Source: JAJNBA01 sp035696925 (GTDB lineage Bacteria > Actinomycetota > UBA4738 > HRBIN12). Taken from it: DNA of 19,853 nucleotides. The stretch lies in contig DASSDW010000055.1 in assembly GCA_035696925.1 (NCBI GenBank), positions 1 through 19,853 on the forward strand, written 5' to 3'. A model generated the notes under the pieces. That model had not been told where the DNA came from and searched no databases. It saw nothing but the letters and a program-made list of their open reading frames with translations. A program made the translations under genes and the position numbers. Positions 1-7,182 of the stretch are shown in pieces. Every line of letters starts with the position of its first letter. Position 1 is the first letter of the stretch.

Positions 1-1
1 C

Positions 2-370
2 GCCCCCGTGTTCTCGTCGCTCCCGCCTGAGATCCTCGCCGTGATCACGGCGGAAGGGATCGAGCGGACGTTCGAGCCGGGGGAGTTCGTCGTGCGGGAG
101 GGGGAACCGGGAGACGAGCTCTTCGTGATCATCGAAGGAGAAGCCCGGGTGGAACGGGAAGGGAGCGCGCTCTCGACGTTCGGCGAGGGCGAGTTCTTCG
201 GGGAGATCGCGGTGATCGACGGCCGACCACGGAGCGCCGACGTCGTGGCGGTGTCGCCGTTGCGAGCCCTCGCGATCTCACGCGACCTGGTGCGGAGCAC
301 GGTCGAGCGCGAGCCTCGAGCGGCGTGGGCGATGCTGGAGGTGCTCGCCGGGCGGCTCCGCGACGACTGA
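2..370 (+). CDS. Cyclic-nucleotide-binding-domain protein, 5' end probably outside the window
   Basis: A single cNMP-binding (CAP_ED) beta-barrel domain. It runs from FSSLPPEILAVI through the first barrel strands (FEPGEFVVREGEPGDELFVIIEG) to the phosphate-binding cassette GEFFGEIAVIDGRPRSADV, which has the expected G-E-(I/L)-A and R-S-A residues. The reading frame is open to the left edge; the first start codon inside the window is GTG at 8. Family members usually have a short leader before the VFSSLPPE helix, so the true start is probably upstream. The chain ends about 15 residues after the last barrel strand, so there is no Crp/Fnr helix-turn-helix. It could be a stand-alone ligand sensor or the C-terminal sensor of a larger protein that begins outside. 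Its stop lies 1 nt from the stop of the convergent oxygenase gene, leaving no room for a separate terminator. The ligand (cAMP, cGMP or other) cannot be told. Confidence 0.8.
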   Translation, partial: APVFSSLPPEILAVITAEGIERTFEPGEFVVREGEPGDELFVIIEGEARVEREGSALSTFGEGEFFGEIAVIDGRPRSADVVAVSPLRALAISRDLVRSTVEREPRAAWAMLEVLAGRLRDD

Positions 371-371
371 T

Positions 372-1238
372 CTAGTCGATCTCGGGGAGCTCCTCGAGCC
401 AGTCGGTTCGATGGCCCGTCTCGTCCCAGAGCACCGGGAAGAACGACTCGTCCATCGCGGTGTCGCCGCGGCGTCGGTAGCGCGAGTAGATCAGGTCGAC
501 GTTGCGATGGTGGAAGCGCGCGGTCGTGGGGAGCATGTGGGAGACGAGGGCCATCCTCGCCACCGTGCCGCTGGTGTTGGGCTCGGAGCCGTGCCACGTG
601 AGGTTGTGGTGGAAGGCACCTCCGCCGGGTTTCACGACGACGGGCACGATCTCCATCTCCGCGTCCACTGGCTTCGCGTCCCGGACGCCGGCGAGCCAGT
701 CCTCCGGCGCGTGGAACTGCGATCGCTCCGGCGGGGTCCACGGCCAGTGGTTCGACCCGCGCACGTAGGCGATCGGTCCGGCGTCGGCCTGCGTCTCGTG
801 CAGCGACATCCAGCACGTCACCATCTCCGGAGGCACCAGGTAATCGGCGTAGGAGCCGTCCTGGTGGAAGCCGATCGCTTTGGTGCCGGGCGGCTTCCAG
901 AGCACGTTGTCTTGGAGGATCCGCACCCCCGGGTAGCTCGTCAGTTGCGCCGCGAGGCGCCCGATCCTCGCCGAGAGGACCTGCGCCGCGATCACGGTGT
1001 CGGCGCGCCAGGCGTTGCAGAGCTGTCGGGTGCGGTCCTCGGGATCCCTGCCCTTGACCCAGTTGACCTCGTCCGGCTTGATCCCGGTCTCGTAGTCGCC
1101 GTCGAAGAGGCGCAGGTAGCGCTCCTCGAGGAGATCGAGGGCCTTCTCGGAGACAAGGCCATCCTCGACGATCAGGAAGCCATCCCGGTGGAACGCCTCG
1201 ACCTGCTCCTGCGTGAAGGACTCGACAAGACCGCCCAT
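372..1238 (-). CDS. Phytanoyl-CoA dioxygenase (PhyH) family Fe(II)/2-oxoglutarate oxygenase
   Basis: 288-aa soluble protein with the PhyH double-stranded beta-helix pattern. The Fe(II) facial triad is H125-x-D127 (GFHQDGSYADYL) and H216 (LTWHGSEPN). R228, twelve residues after the last His, fits the 2-oxoglutarate carboxylate-binding Arg. The family hydroxylates or oxidatively cleaves small molecules, coupled to decarboxylation of 2-oxoglutarate; members act on acyl-CoAs, ectoine and various natural products, so the substrate here is open. It is the last gene of a three-gene minus-strand operon: its ATG follows the stop of the DUF1989-GcvT gene by 2 nt. The pairing suggests a substrate with N- or O-linked carbon removed oxidatively (inference). 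Length is normal for the family and no residue is obviously missing. Confidence 0.9.
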   Translation of the reverse strand: MGGLVESFTQEQVEAFHRDGFLIVEDGLVSEKALDLLEERYLRLFDGDYETGIKPDEVNWVKGRDPEDRTRQLCNAWRADTVIAAQVLSARIGRLAAQLTSYPGVRILQDNVLWKPPGTKAIGFHQDGSYADYLVPPEMVTCWMSLHETQADAGPIAYVRGSNHWPWTPPERSQFHAPEDWLAGVRDAKPVDAEMEIVPVVVKPGGGAFHHNLTWHGSEPNTSGTVARMALVSHMLPTTARFHHRNVDLIYSRYRRRGDTAMDESFFPVLWDETGHRTDWLEELPEID

Positions 1239-1240
1239 CG

Positions 1241-3580
1241 TCAGGAGCGGGGCCGCGTCTTCTCGGGGTCGTAGAAGGGGAACCGGACCACCGTCGCGGA
1301 GATCCGCTTCTGGTGGCCATCGAGCTTGCCGACCCCAAGTGCGGCGCCCGGGTCACGGTGCTGCACGGCGACGCGAGCGAGCGCGATGTTCTTCTTGAGG
1401 ATCGGCGAGCGCGTTGAGCTGGTCACGACGCCCACCTGCTGGCGACCGGCGTACACACCGTCGCCGTGGCCGGCCGGTTCGTTCCCCTCCAGGTCCAGTC
1501 CGACGAGGGCCCTCTGCGGATGGTCGCGACGCTCGCGCAGCGCCTCGCGCCCGACGTAGTCCTCGTCCTTGGCCTTCGTGACCGTGAAACCGATGCCTGC
1601 CTCGAACGGATCCACCTGGTCGTCGAACTCGTATCCGGCGAAGATCAGCCCGGCCTCGATCCGAAGGATGTCGAGCGCGTCCAGGCCGAGGGGCATGAGC
1701 CCGTGGGGTTCCCCGGCGCTCCAGATCGAGTCCCACACGGCCGGCGCGTCCTTCGGGTGGCAGAAGACCTCGTAGCCGAGCTCGCCCGTGTAGCCGGTCC
1801 GCGAGATCACGGCGGGGACGCCCGTCGGGCCGCCGATCCGGCCGACGGAGAACCGGAACCACTCGAGCGCACCGAACGGTGTCTGCGCGGGGGGCGTCCA
1901 CACGATCTCCTCGAGGAGGGCCCGGCTCGCCGGACCTTGGACCGCCACGTTGTGGAGGTGGTCGGTGGACTCCTTCACGAAGGCGTTGAGGCCGAGTCGC
2001 GATGCCTGTTCCCTGAGCCAGACACCGTCGTACTCGCTCCCCCCGACGAAGCGGAAGTTCGTGTCCGCGATCCGGAAGATCGTCGCGTCGTCGATCATCC
2101 CACCGTCCTCGTTGCACATCGCGGTGTAGACGACGTGGCCGTCCGAGAGCCGCCGGACGTCACGCGTTACGGTGGCCTGCAGCAACGCCTCCGCGTCCGG
2201 TCCGAGCACCTCGAACTTCCGGAGCGGAGAGAGGTCCATGATCGCGGCCCGCTCCCGGCACGCCCAGTACTCGTCCGTCGCGCCGTGGTTGTCGAAGCTG
2301 GTCGGCAGCCAGTACCCGTTGTACTCCGTGGTCCGGCTCGTGAGCGCCGAGATCCGGGGATGGAAGCCGGTCTCGGTCGTGAGGGTCGGTTCGGCGTCGG
2401 GCGTCACCCGGTGCGCGATCGCCGCCGAGAACGTGTGCTCGGGGGAGTAGACACGGACGTGCACCTCGGTCGGGTCCCATCCGTTCGCCGGGTCCACGTC
2501 GTCGGGGCATGCGCTCGAGGCGCAGACCAGATCCGTGGCGGCGCGCAGCAAGACGTAGTCGCCCGGCCGTGACCACGGCTCGTCGAAGACGAGGAGGTTA
2601 TCGGTGGCGAACATCGTGTTGTAGAAGAAGTTGAGCGCCTGCCAGCCCTTCCGCGGCGCGATCGCGTACGTCTCGAGCTGCCGGTTGAAGTTGTCGGTGC
2701 AGTTCGTGTGCCCGAAGTACCCGAGGTTCTCGTAGTACCGGGACGTGCAGGCCAGCAGGAACGAGTCGTGCCGTCCCACCGTGTCGCGGATCACCTCGAC
2801 CAGGACGTCCATGTCGAGGTCGTAGAACTTCGAGTACAGACCCGGCTGGGGGAACGCGTTGCCCATCAGCGTGCGGGTGATCGTCGGGTCGAAGCCGCGC
2901 TCGATCCCGTCCTCGAGCTTCCGCCGATGGAACGCGAGGAAGTCCGAGCACTGCTTCCCCTCGACGTCGATGATCTGGATGTACTCGCCGGCCTTCACCT
3001 CGTAGGACAGGGCCGTCGCCCGGTCGACCCGGAAGTCCAGACGGGGCTCCGCGAGCGGGGGAGGCAGCTCGAGCCCGTCGTGGGTCCGCGGTCGCGTCCG
3101 CCGGATCTCCACATCGAGGTCCGACCCAGGGACGCCGCCCTCCAGCACGGACGCGCCCGCGGGCGCCGCGATCACCACGATGACGGGGCGCTCGGCCGTG
3201 AACGAGTGGGCCGAGCCGGCCGGCGACCACTCTCCGAAGAGCCGGACGGCCGTCGCCTCCGTTGGATCCAGACCGCGGCCGGCCAGGGCGTCGATCACGT
3301 CCGCCGCGCCGTCGGCCCCGGACCCGATCAGCGAGCGGAGCACCGTCGCGGGGGCGTCGGCCCGCGCACCGATCGCGGCGGCGTCCTCGGAGCCGTCCGG
3401 CGCGAGCGCGGTGACCTCGGCCACCTGGCCCCCGTCGGGATCTCGGATCGTCAGCCGGTCGTCGCCCTCGAGGGCGAGCACCGAGGCTCCTCCCGGCCGC
3501 ACCCAGTACCGCTCCAGGAACGGGTCCTCGGGCAGCAATCCGGGGACGGTCAGGCTGCGGCGTCCGGACGAGATCGCCAT
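1241..3580 (-). CDS. DUF1989 (urea-carboxylase-associated) - GcvT/aminomethyltransferase fusion protein
   Basis: 779 aa from the ATG at 3580. The frame is open further upstream, but only inside the preceding gene. Residues about 180-390 are a DUF1989 domain: GKQCSDFLAF, GRHDSFLLAC, an SRPGDYVLLRAATDL block and SACPDD. Residues about 405-779 are a complete GcvT-type folate-dependent aminomethyltransferase domain, with GGMIDDATIFR (the Asp pair typical of the fold), SRTGYTGELGYEVF and LGLDALDILRIEAGL, ending in FPFYDPEKTRPRS. GcvT-fold enzymes move a one-carbon group from an amine or sulfonium onto tetrahydrofolate (glycine cleavage T protein, DmdA, dimethylglycine and sarcosine oxidases). DUF1989 has no settled activity but occurs beside urea/guanidine carboxylase genes. 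The N-terminal 30-60 segment weakly resembles the start of the DUF1989 domain. It begins 5 nt after the ACAD-like gene and precedes the PhyH gene by 2 nt. Likely a demethylase acting with both neighbours; substrate unknown. Confidence 0.85.
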   Translation of the reverse strand: MAISSGRRSLTVPGLLPEDPFLERYWVRPGGASVLALEGDDRLTIRDPDGGQVAEVTALAPDGSEDAAAIGARADAPATVLRSLIGSGADGAADVIDALAGRGLDPTEATAVRLFGEWSPAGSAHSFTAERPVIVVIAAPAGASVLEGGVPGSDLDVEIRRTRPRTHDGLELPPPLAEPRLDFRVDRATALSYEVKAGEYIQIIDVEGKQCSDFLAFHRRKLEDGIERGFDPTITRTLMGNAFPQPGLYSKFYDLDMDVLVEVIRDTVGRHDSFLLACTSRYYENLGYFGHTNCTDNFNRQLETYAIAPRKGWQALNFFYNTMFATDNLLVFDEPWSRPGDYVLLRAATDLVCASSACPDDVDPANGWDPTEVHVRVYSPEHTFSAAIAHRVTPDAEPTLTTETGFHPRISALTSRTTEYNGYWLPTSFDNHGATDEYWACRERAAIMDLSPLRKFEVLGPDAEALLQATVTRDVRRLSDGHVVYTAMCNEDGGMIDDATIFRIADTNFRFVGGSEYDGVWLREQASRLGLNAFVKESTDHLHNVAVQGPASRALLEEIVWTPPAQTPFGALEWFRFSVGRIGGPTGVPAVISRTGYTGELGYEVFCHPKDAPAVWDSIWSAGEPHGLMPLGLDALDILRIEAGLIFAGYEFDDQVDPFEAGIGFTVTKAKDEDYVGREALRERRDHPQRALVGLDLEGNEPAGHGDGVYAGRQQVGVVTSSTRSPILKKNIALARVAVQHRDPGAALGVGKLDGHQKRISATVVRFPFYDPEKTRPRS

Positions 3581-3585
3581 CGTTC

Positions 3586-4989
3586 TCAGCCCTTGGCCGC
3601 CGGTTCCTTCGACGCCTGCTCGTCGGCCTCCTTGAACAGCTGCTCGGCGAGCTCCCGCTTGCCGGCGGCGTCGAGCTTCTTGACCTCGTTCTCCACGGCG
3701 CGCCGGTTGTAGGACTGGTTCCAGTAGTCGAGGGACTCGAAGCCGAGGAGCACCGCCTTGCCGACGAACTGGCGGAGCACCTCGTTCGTCGGGCCCATCA
3801 CCCAGCCGGCCTTGGCGTCCCGGAGGTAGCGCTCGAGCTCCATGTCGCGCTTGTAGCCCGAGCCTCCGCACGCGTGGAGCATCTTGTCGACGACGTGCGC
3901 GGTGTTCTTCGCCGCCTCGAACTTGATCTGCCAGGCCCAGTGGAGGAAGTTCCCGCGGGCCAGCTCACCCGGGCCCGGGTTCACCGTGTTGTTCTCGGTG
4001 GCGCCGTCCATCGCCTGGGCGACGGAGAGCGTCAACAGCCGCGAGGCGTTCGTGTCCATGACCGCCTCGCCGACGTAGTCCTGGATCGTGGGGTAGTCCG
4101 CCACCCGCAGGCCGACATCGACGTGCTTCTTGCGCGTGGTGTGGCGTTTCGCGATGTCGATCGCTCCGAGGGCCAGGCCGTTCCACACCGAAGCGGAGCC
4201 CACCAGGAACCACGGGTCCACGGACTCGTCGTTCGAGTTCGCGCCGTCGCCGGTCGGGCCGACGAGCTGCTCCGCCGGGATCTCGACGTTGTCGATCTCG
4301 ATCGGCCCCGACTGGTTGCCCCGGAGCCCGAGCGCGTCCCACAGCGACGGCTGCGCCTGGATGTGCTCGCCGTCGACGACGAAGACCGACAGGTCGTCGT
4401 AACCGGAGAAGTCCGGGCTCGTGGTCTGCACCACGTAGAAGTCGGCGAAACCCCCCGACGTGGTCCACGATGCCTTCTTCCTGACCTTGAAGCCGCCGTT
4501 CGAGCGCTCGGCGCCGGAGGAGATCGGGTACCAGAAGTGCGAGCCCGTCTCGGGGTCGGAGTAGGAGAGCGTGCCGATCTTGCCGGAGTTGAGCGGCCGG
4601 ATGTACTTGTCGATCAGCTCGGGGGTTGCGCGGAGCATGATCGCGTTCACGGCGCCCATGTGCATCACGTAGCACATCGCGGTCGAGGCGCAGCCGTACC
4701 GCGCGATCGTCTCGCAGACCATCGAGTAGGCGACGTGGTTCTCGCCGAGGCCGCCGTACTCCTCCGGCACCGTCAGTGCCAGGAAGCCGTGTTCGCCGAG
4801 CAGCTCCAGGTTGCGACGGGGGAACATCAGCTCGTCGTCGAAGCGCTTCGCGTTGGCGCGAAGCTCTTTCTCGCAGAGCTCGATCAGGGTGGCGCGCAGC
4901 TCCTTCTGCTTGTCCGTGTAGACCCAGTCGGGATCCCAGTCGTACCCGAGGCCCCAGAACGGCTCGCCACCCCACATCTTGTCTGTCAT
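3586..4989 (-). CDS. Acyl-CoA dehydrogenase-fold flavoprotein, catalytic Glu apparently absent
   Basis: 467 aa, longer than the usual ~380 because of a charged C-terminal tail (about 420-467). The ACAD three-domain layout is clear: helical N-domain with LTVPEEYGGLG (72-82), middle beta domain with SYSDPETGS (142-150, the TEPxAGSD counterpart) and W175TTSGGFADFY, and a C-terminal helical domain with CGGSGYKRDMELERYLRDAKAG. Gapless alignment of RDAK-AGWVMGPTNEVLR to the medium-chain RDAK-IYQIYEGTSQIQR motif puts Gly399 where the catalytic Glu sits. The alternative Glu site used by isovaleryl-CoA dehydrogenase (helix G) is Val here (SVWNGLALG). It may therefore be a flavin monooxygenase of the DszC/HpaB-like ACAD branch, or act on a non-CoA substrate (inference). 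First gene of the operon; the ATG is preceded by a strong Shine-Dalgarno site (AGGAGGT, about 5-6 nt upstream). Confidence 0.88.
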   Translation of the reverse strand: MTDKMWGGEPFWGLGYDWDPDWVYTDKQKELRATLIELCEKELRANAKRFDDELMFPRRNLELLGEHGFLALTVPEEYGGLGENHVAYSMVCETIARYGCASTAMCYVMHMGAVNAIMLRATPELIDKYIRPLNSGKIGTLSYSDPETGSHFWYPISSGAERSNGGFKVRKKASWTTSGGFADFYVVQTTSPDFSGYDDLSVFVVDGEHIQAQPSLWDALGLRGNQSGPIEIDNVEIPAEQLVGPTGDGANSNDESVDPWFLVGSASVWNGLALGAIDIAKRHTTRKKHVDVGLRVADYPTIQDYVGEAVMDTNASRLLTLSVAQAMDGATENNTVNPGPGELARGNFLHWAWQIKFEAAKNTAHVVDKMLHACGGSGYKRDMELERYLRDAKAGWVMGPTNEVLRQFVGKAVLLGFESLDYWNQSYNRRAVENEVKKLDAAGKRELAEQLFKEADEQASKEPAAKG

Positions 4990-5015
4990 CTCGACCTCCT
5001 GACGGGAACGGCCTC

Positions 5016-5021
5016 ATGCTA
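5016..5021 (-). promoter_or_regulatory. Possible -10 element for the ACAD-like/DUF1989-GcvT/PhyH operon
   Basis: TAGCAT on the minus strand, in the short gap between the permease gene's end and this operon's start. It would give a leader of roughly 20 nt containing the AGGAGGT ribosome site. No -35 matching TTGnnn is present at 17-18 nt, so this rests on the TAnnnT hexamer and position only. Confidence 0.25.
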
Positions 5022-5062
5022 GCGCGGCTCGCGGAGCGGGCGACGCCCCGGCCGGGAACGAA

Positions 5063-5086
5063 GAGGGGGCGACTCTCCGCCCCCTC
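5063..5086 (-). terminator. Terminator-like hairpin after the APC permease gene
   Basis: Perfect 9-bp GC-rich inverted repeat, GAGGGGGCG / CGCCCCCTC, with a 6-nt loop (ACTCTC), starting 20 nt after the permease stop codon on the minus strand. There is no good T-run beyond the hairpin, as is common in high-GC bacteria. It separates the permease from the next operon on the same strand. Confidence 0.5.
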
Positions 5087-5105
5087 CTCCGGTGATCGGT
5101 GGTCC

Positions 5106-6632
5106 CTACGAGGACCTGTCCGGCATAACCTCCTCGCGGAGCAACCGCATCTGATCCTCGCTCGGCATCGTGGGCACGTCCGGATCCCGGAACGTGATCG
5201 GCTTCCGATCCTGGACGGCCCGCCGGTAGAAGAACAGCGCCACGGACACGACCAGCACGCCGACGCCCAGGTAGAGCGGGAGGCCCTTGAACTCGTAGAA
5301 ACCGATGTATGAGGCCACCTTCTGGTCGATCACGCCGGAGAGCACGAGGATCAGGTTGAAGGCCGCCAGCGGCCAGGCGAGCGCCACGAACACCGGTCCG
5401 GCCTTGATGGGCCGCGGCCAGTCCGGACGGTCCCTCCGGAGGAGCAGGAACCCCGTGAGCGCGAGCACGTGACAGAACACGTAGCCGATGTTCGAGATGT
5501 ACAGGATCACGAAGTTGTTCGCGCCCAGCAGGAGCAGCAGCCCGATGTTGACGACCATGTCGACCGTCATCCCGCGGGCCGGGACGTGGTACTTGTTCAG
5601 GTGGTACAGCCACTTGATCGTCATGTCGTCGCGGGCGATGCCGTAGAGCGCGCGCCCGCCGTCCGCGGTGGACGTGTTCATCGCCAGGATCAGGCTGGCG
5701 ATCAAGCAGATCACCGCGAAACCTCCCAGGGCAGACCCCGCGATGTTCTCCAGGGCCGCCACGTAGAAGCTGCCGTAGTCCCCGGTGGATCCGACGACGC
5801 CGCCCAACCCGAGCGGCAGGAATAGGTAGACGAACAGCGAGAACACGGCCACGCTCTTCAGCGCCTTCGCCGTGTCCCGCTTCGTGTCGTGGTACTCGGG
5901 GGCGAAGCTCGCGCCCACCTCGATCCCGTAGGCCGACCAGCACATGATGAAGAGCCACATCAACGCGATCCGGAGGTCGCTGAAGCCACCCGCGTTGTGG
6001 ACGTACTGGAGGTTCGACGACTCCCAGTCCCCGGTGATGTAGGGGAAGATGATGAAGATCGCGAGCGGAACCATCAGCAGCGCGCCGGTCACGTACCCCA
6101 CCGCCAGCGACGGCTTGACCCCGAGCACGTTGAAGAGCCAGACCCCGATGATCACGACGATCGCGATCGCCTGTGCCAGCCCGAAGTCCGCGAACCCGAG
6201 GTTGAAGTAAGCGTCGTCCACCCCGTCGCCCGACTTCGGGAACCACTCGGCGACGATGAGGGCTCCCACGATGTTCCCGACGAACGAGAGCACGACGGAC
6301 CAACCGATCCAATACCCGAACGCCGCGATCGGACCGAAGAGGTTGAAGCGAGACCGCCAGCCCTCGTGCGCGTACAGGGCGATCCCGCCGGGCTTGTCGG
6401 GGAACATCGCGGCGGTCTCCGCGTAGATGAAGTTCTGCAGCAACCCGACGGTCGCGGAGATCCCCCAGAGGAGGATCGAGCCCCACGCCCCGATCGTGGC
6501 GAGCGTGAAGCCGAGCGACCCCAGGAGGAACGCCGGCTGGCACAAGCCGATGACGAATCCGTCGTACCAGTTGAGCGACTTGAGGAGATGGCGTTCCTCG
6601 ATGGTCGCCTGCGCCGTGACCTCGTCAGCCAC
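5106..6632 (-). CDS. APC-superfamily permease (amino acid / polyamine / amine type)
   Basis: 508-aa polytopic membrane protein with about 12 predicted hydrophobic helices. The first helix region carries a glycine-rich stretch (LNWYDGFVIGLCQPAFLLGS) of the kind found in APC TM1. Other APC-like features are a loop GGIALYAHEGWRSRFN, the AYGIEVGASFAPEYHDTKRDTAKAL segment (TM6-loop) and STADGGRALYGIARDDMTIKWLYHLNKYHVPARG (TM8 loop). The family imports amino acids, polyamines or related amines by cation or antiport coupling. The frame is open to 7274, but the GTG at 6632 is preferred: it is followed at once by a normal soluble leader (MADEVTAQATIEERHLLKSL), it has a purine-rich GGGGAGGG site about 5-6 nt upstream, and the longer version has no membrane or family character. 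Context beside sarcosine-oxidase and GcvT-type genes suggests uptake of an N-methylated amine or amino acid (inference). Confidence 0.88.
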   Translation of the reverse strand: MADEVTAQATIEERHLLKSLNWYDGFVIGLCQPAFLLGSLGFTLATIGAWGSILLWGISATVGLLQNFIYAETAAMFPDKPGGIALYAHEGWRSRFNLFGPIAAFGYWIGWSVVLSFVGNIVGALIVAEWFPKSGDGVDDAYFNLGFADFGLAQAIAIVVIIGVWLFNVLGVKPSLAVGYVTGALLMVPLAIFIIFPYITGDWESSNLQYVHNAGGFSDLRIALMWLFIMCWSAYGIEVGASFAPEYHDTKRDTAKALKSVAVFSLFVYLFLPLGLGGVVGSTGDYGSFYVAALENIAGSALGGFAVICLIASLILAMNTSTADGGRALYGIARDDMTIKWLYHLNKYHVPARGMTVDMVVNIGLLLLLGANNFVILYISNIGYVFCHVLALTGFLLLRRDRPDWPRPIKAGPVFVALAWPLAAFNLILVLSGVIDQKVASYIGFYEFKGLPLYLGVGVLVVSVALFFYRRAVQDRKPITFRDPDVPTMPSEDQMRLLREEVMPDRSS

Positions 6633-6678
6633 CTGATCCCTCCCCTCTATGTGCGCGGCCCTCCGGCCCGCATGCCGC

Positions 6679-6707
6679 GGTATAGCACGGCATTCCGAGG
6701 CGGGCAA
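6679..6707 (-). promoter_or_regulatory. Sigma-70-type promoter of the APC permease gene
   Basis: On the minus strand, TTGCCC (6707-6702), a 17-nt spacer and TATACC (6684-6679). Each hexamer matches consensus at 4 of 6 positions with ideal spacing. Transcription would start near 6672, leaving a leader of about 40 nt before the GTG at 6632 that contains the GGGGAGGG ribosome site. Confidence 0.5.
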
Positions 6708-6748
6708 TCCCGGGGATGTTGCGTCCGACCGCATCCGAGGTCCGCCTG

Positions 6749-6754
6749 TACCAT
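6749..6754 (+). promoter_or_regulatory. Possible -10 element giving a leaderless zinc-ribbon mRNA
   Basis: TACCAT lies 7 nt before the GTG at 6762, so a transcript starting at the normal distance would begin at or next to the start codon. No Shine-Dalgarno sequence precedes that GTG, which agrees with leaderless translation. No -35 hexamer is evident. Confidence 0.35.
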
Positions 6755-6761
6755 CGCCGCC

Positions 6762-7118
6762 GTGAAGGGCCCTCCGATCACGGTGCGATGCGATTGCGGC
6801 GACGTCGAACCGGTTCCGTACGGAGAGGCGTGGACCTGCCCCACGTGCGGGCGCCGCTGGGATACGGCGCAGATCCCGCCCGACGAGTACTGGGGGGTCA
6901 TGCGGGAGATGCGGCGGTACCGGCTCGAGGTGATCGCCGTGTCCGTGGCGCTCGGGATCGCGCTCGCGATCACGCTCGCGAACATCGGAAGCAGGCGCTA
7001 CTTCCCGATCGTCCTCGGTGTCATGGGGTTCTGGTTCCTGATCTACATGCCGCGTTGGAGACAGAAGGTGCGGCGACGCGTTCGGGAGCTCCCCGGCTGG
7101 CGGCTGCGGTCGAGCTGA
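6762..7118 (+). CDS. Small zinc-ribbon protein with two membrane helices
   Basis: 118 aa. The N-terminal segment has a four-cysteine zinc-ribbon pattern, C10-x-C12 (CDCGD) and C26-x2-C29 (CPTCGRRW), followed by an amphipathic stretch. Two hydrophobic segments (about 55-75 and 80-97) come next, with a short NIGSRRY turn between them and a very basic C-terminus (RWRQKVRRRVREL). The arrangement suggests a cytoplasmic zinc-ribbon anchored to the membrane by a helical hairpin; no function can be assigned. The GTG at 6762 is chosen because family-like sequence begins there and a TACCAT -10-like element sits 7 nt upstream; the open frame extends far upstream only as the shadow of the permease gene. 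It lies 64 nt before soxD on the same strand. Confidence 0.7.
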   Translation: MKGPPITVRCDCGDVEPVPYGEAWTCPTCGRRWDTAQIPPDEYWGVMREMRRYRLEVIAVSVALGIALAITLANIGSRRYFPIVLGVMGFWFLIYMPRWRQKVRRRVRELPGWRLRSS

Positions 7119-7120
7119 GG

Positions 7121-7162
7121 CTCGTCCGATAGTCTCACGCGCGTCCTCGGCGCTCGGACGAG
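7121..7162. repeat. Perfect 9-bp inverted repeat with 24-nt spacer, between the zinc-ribbon gene and soxD
   Basis: CTCGTCCGA (7121-7129) and TCGGACGAG (7154-7162). It could be a weak terminator for the upstream gene or a two-half-site operator controlling the sox genes: the TAGTCT -10-like hexamer lies just inside the left arm, and the predicted start of transcription lies between the arms. Confidence 0.55.
7130..7135 (+). promoter_or_regulatory. Possible -10 element of the soxDAGB-fdhD operon
   Basis: TAGTCT, inside the spacer of the inverted repeat, about 47 nt before the soxD GTG. The predicted leader of about 40 nt would contain the GGAGGAG ribosome site at 7172. There is no clear -35 element. 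Confidence 0.25.
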
Positions 7163-7182
7163 GACGGGATCGGAGGAGCGGG

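Noticed and set aside
3581..3871. N-terminal extension of the DUF1989-GcvT protein to 3871
   Set aside because: It lies wholly inside the ACAD-like gene in another frame and is Arg-rich; the ATG at 3580, 5 nt after the upstream stop, gives the normal operon spacing.
5889..6761. Long plus-strand frame leading into the zinc-ribbon gene
   Set aside because: It runs antisense to the permease and is charged low-complexity sequence; only the part from the GTG at 6762 has protein-like features.
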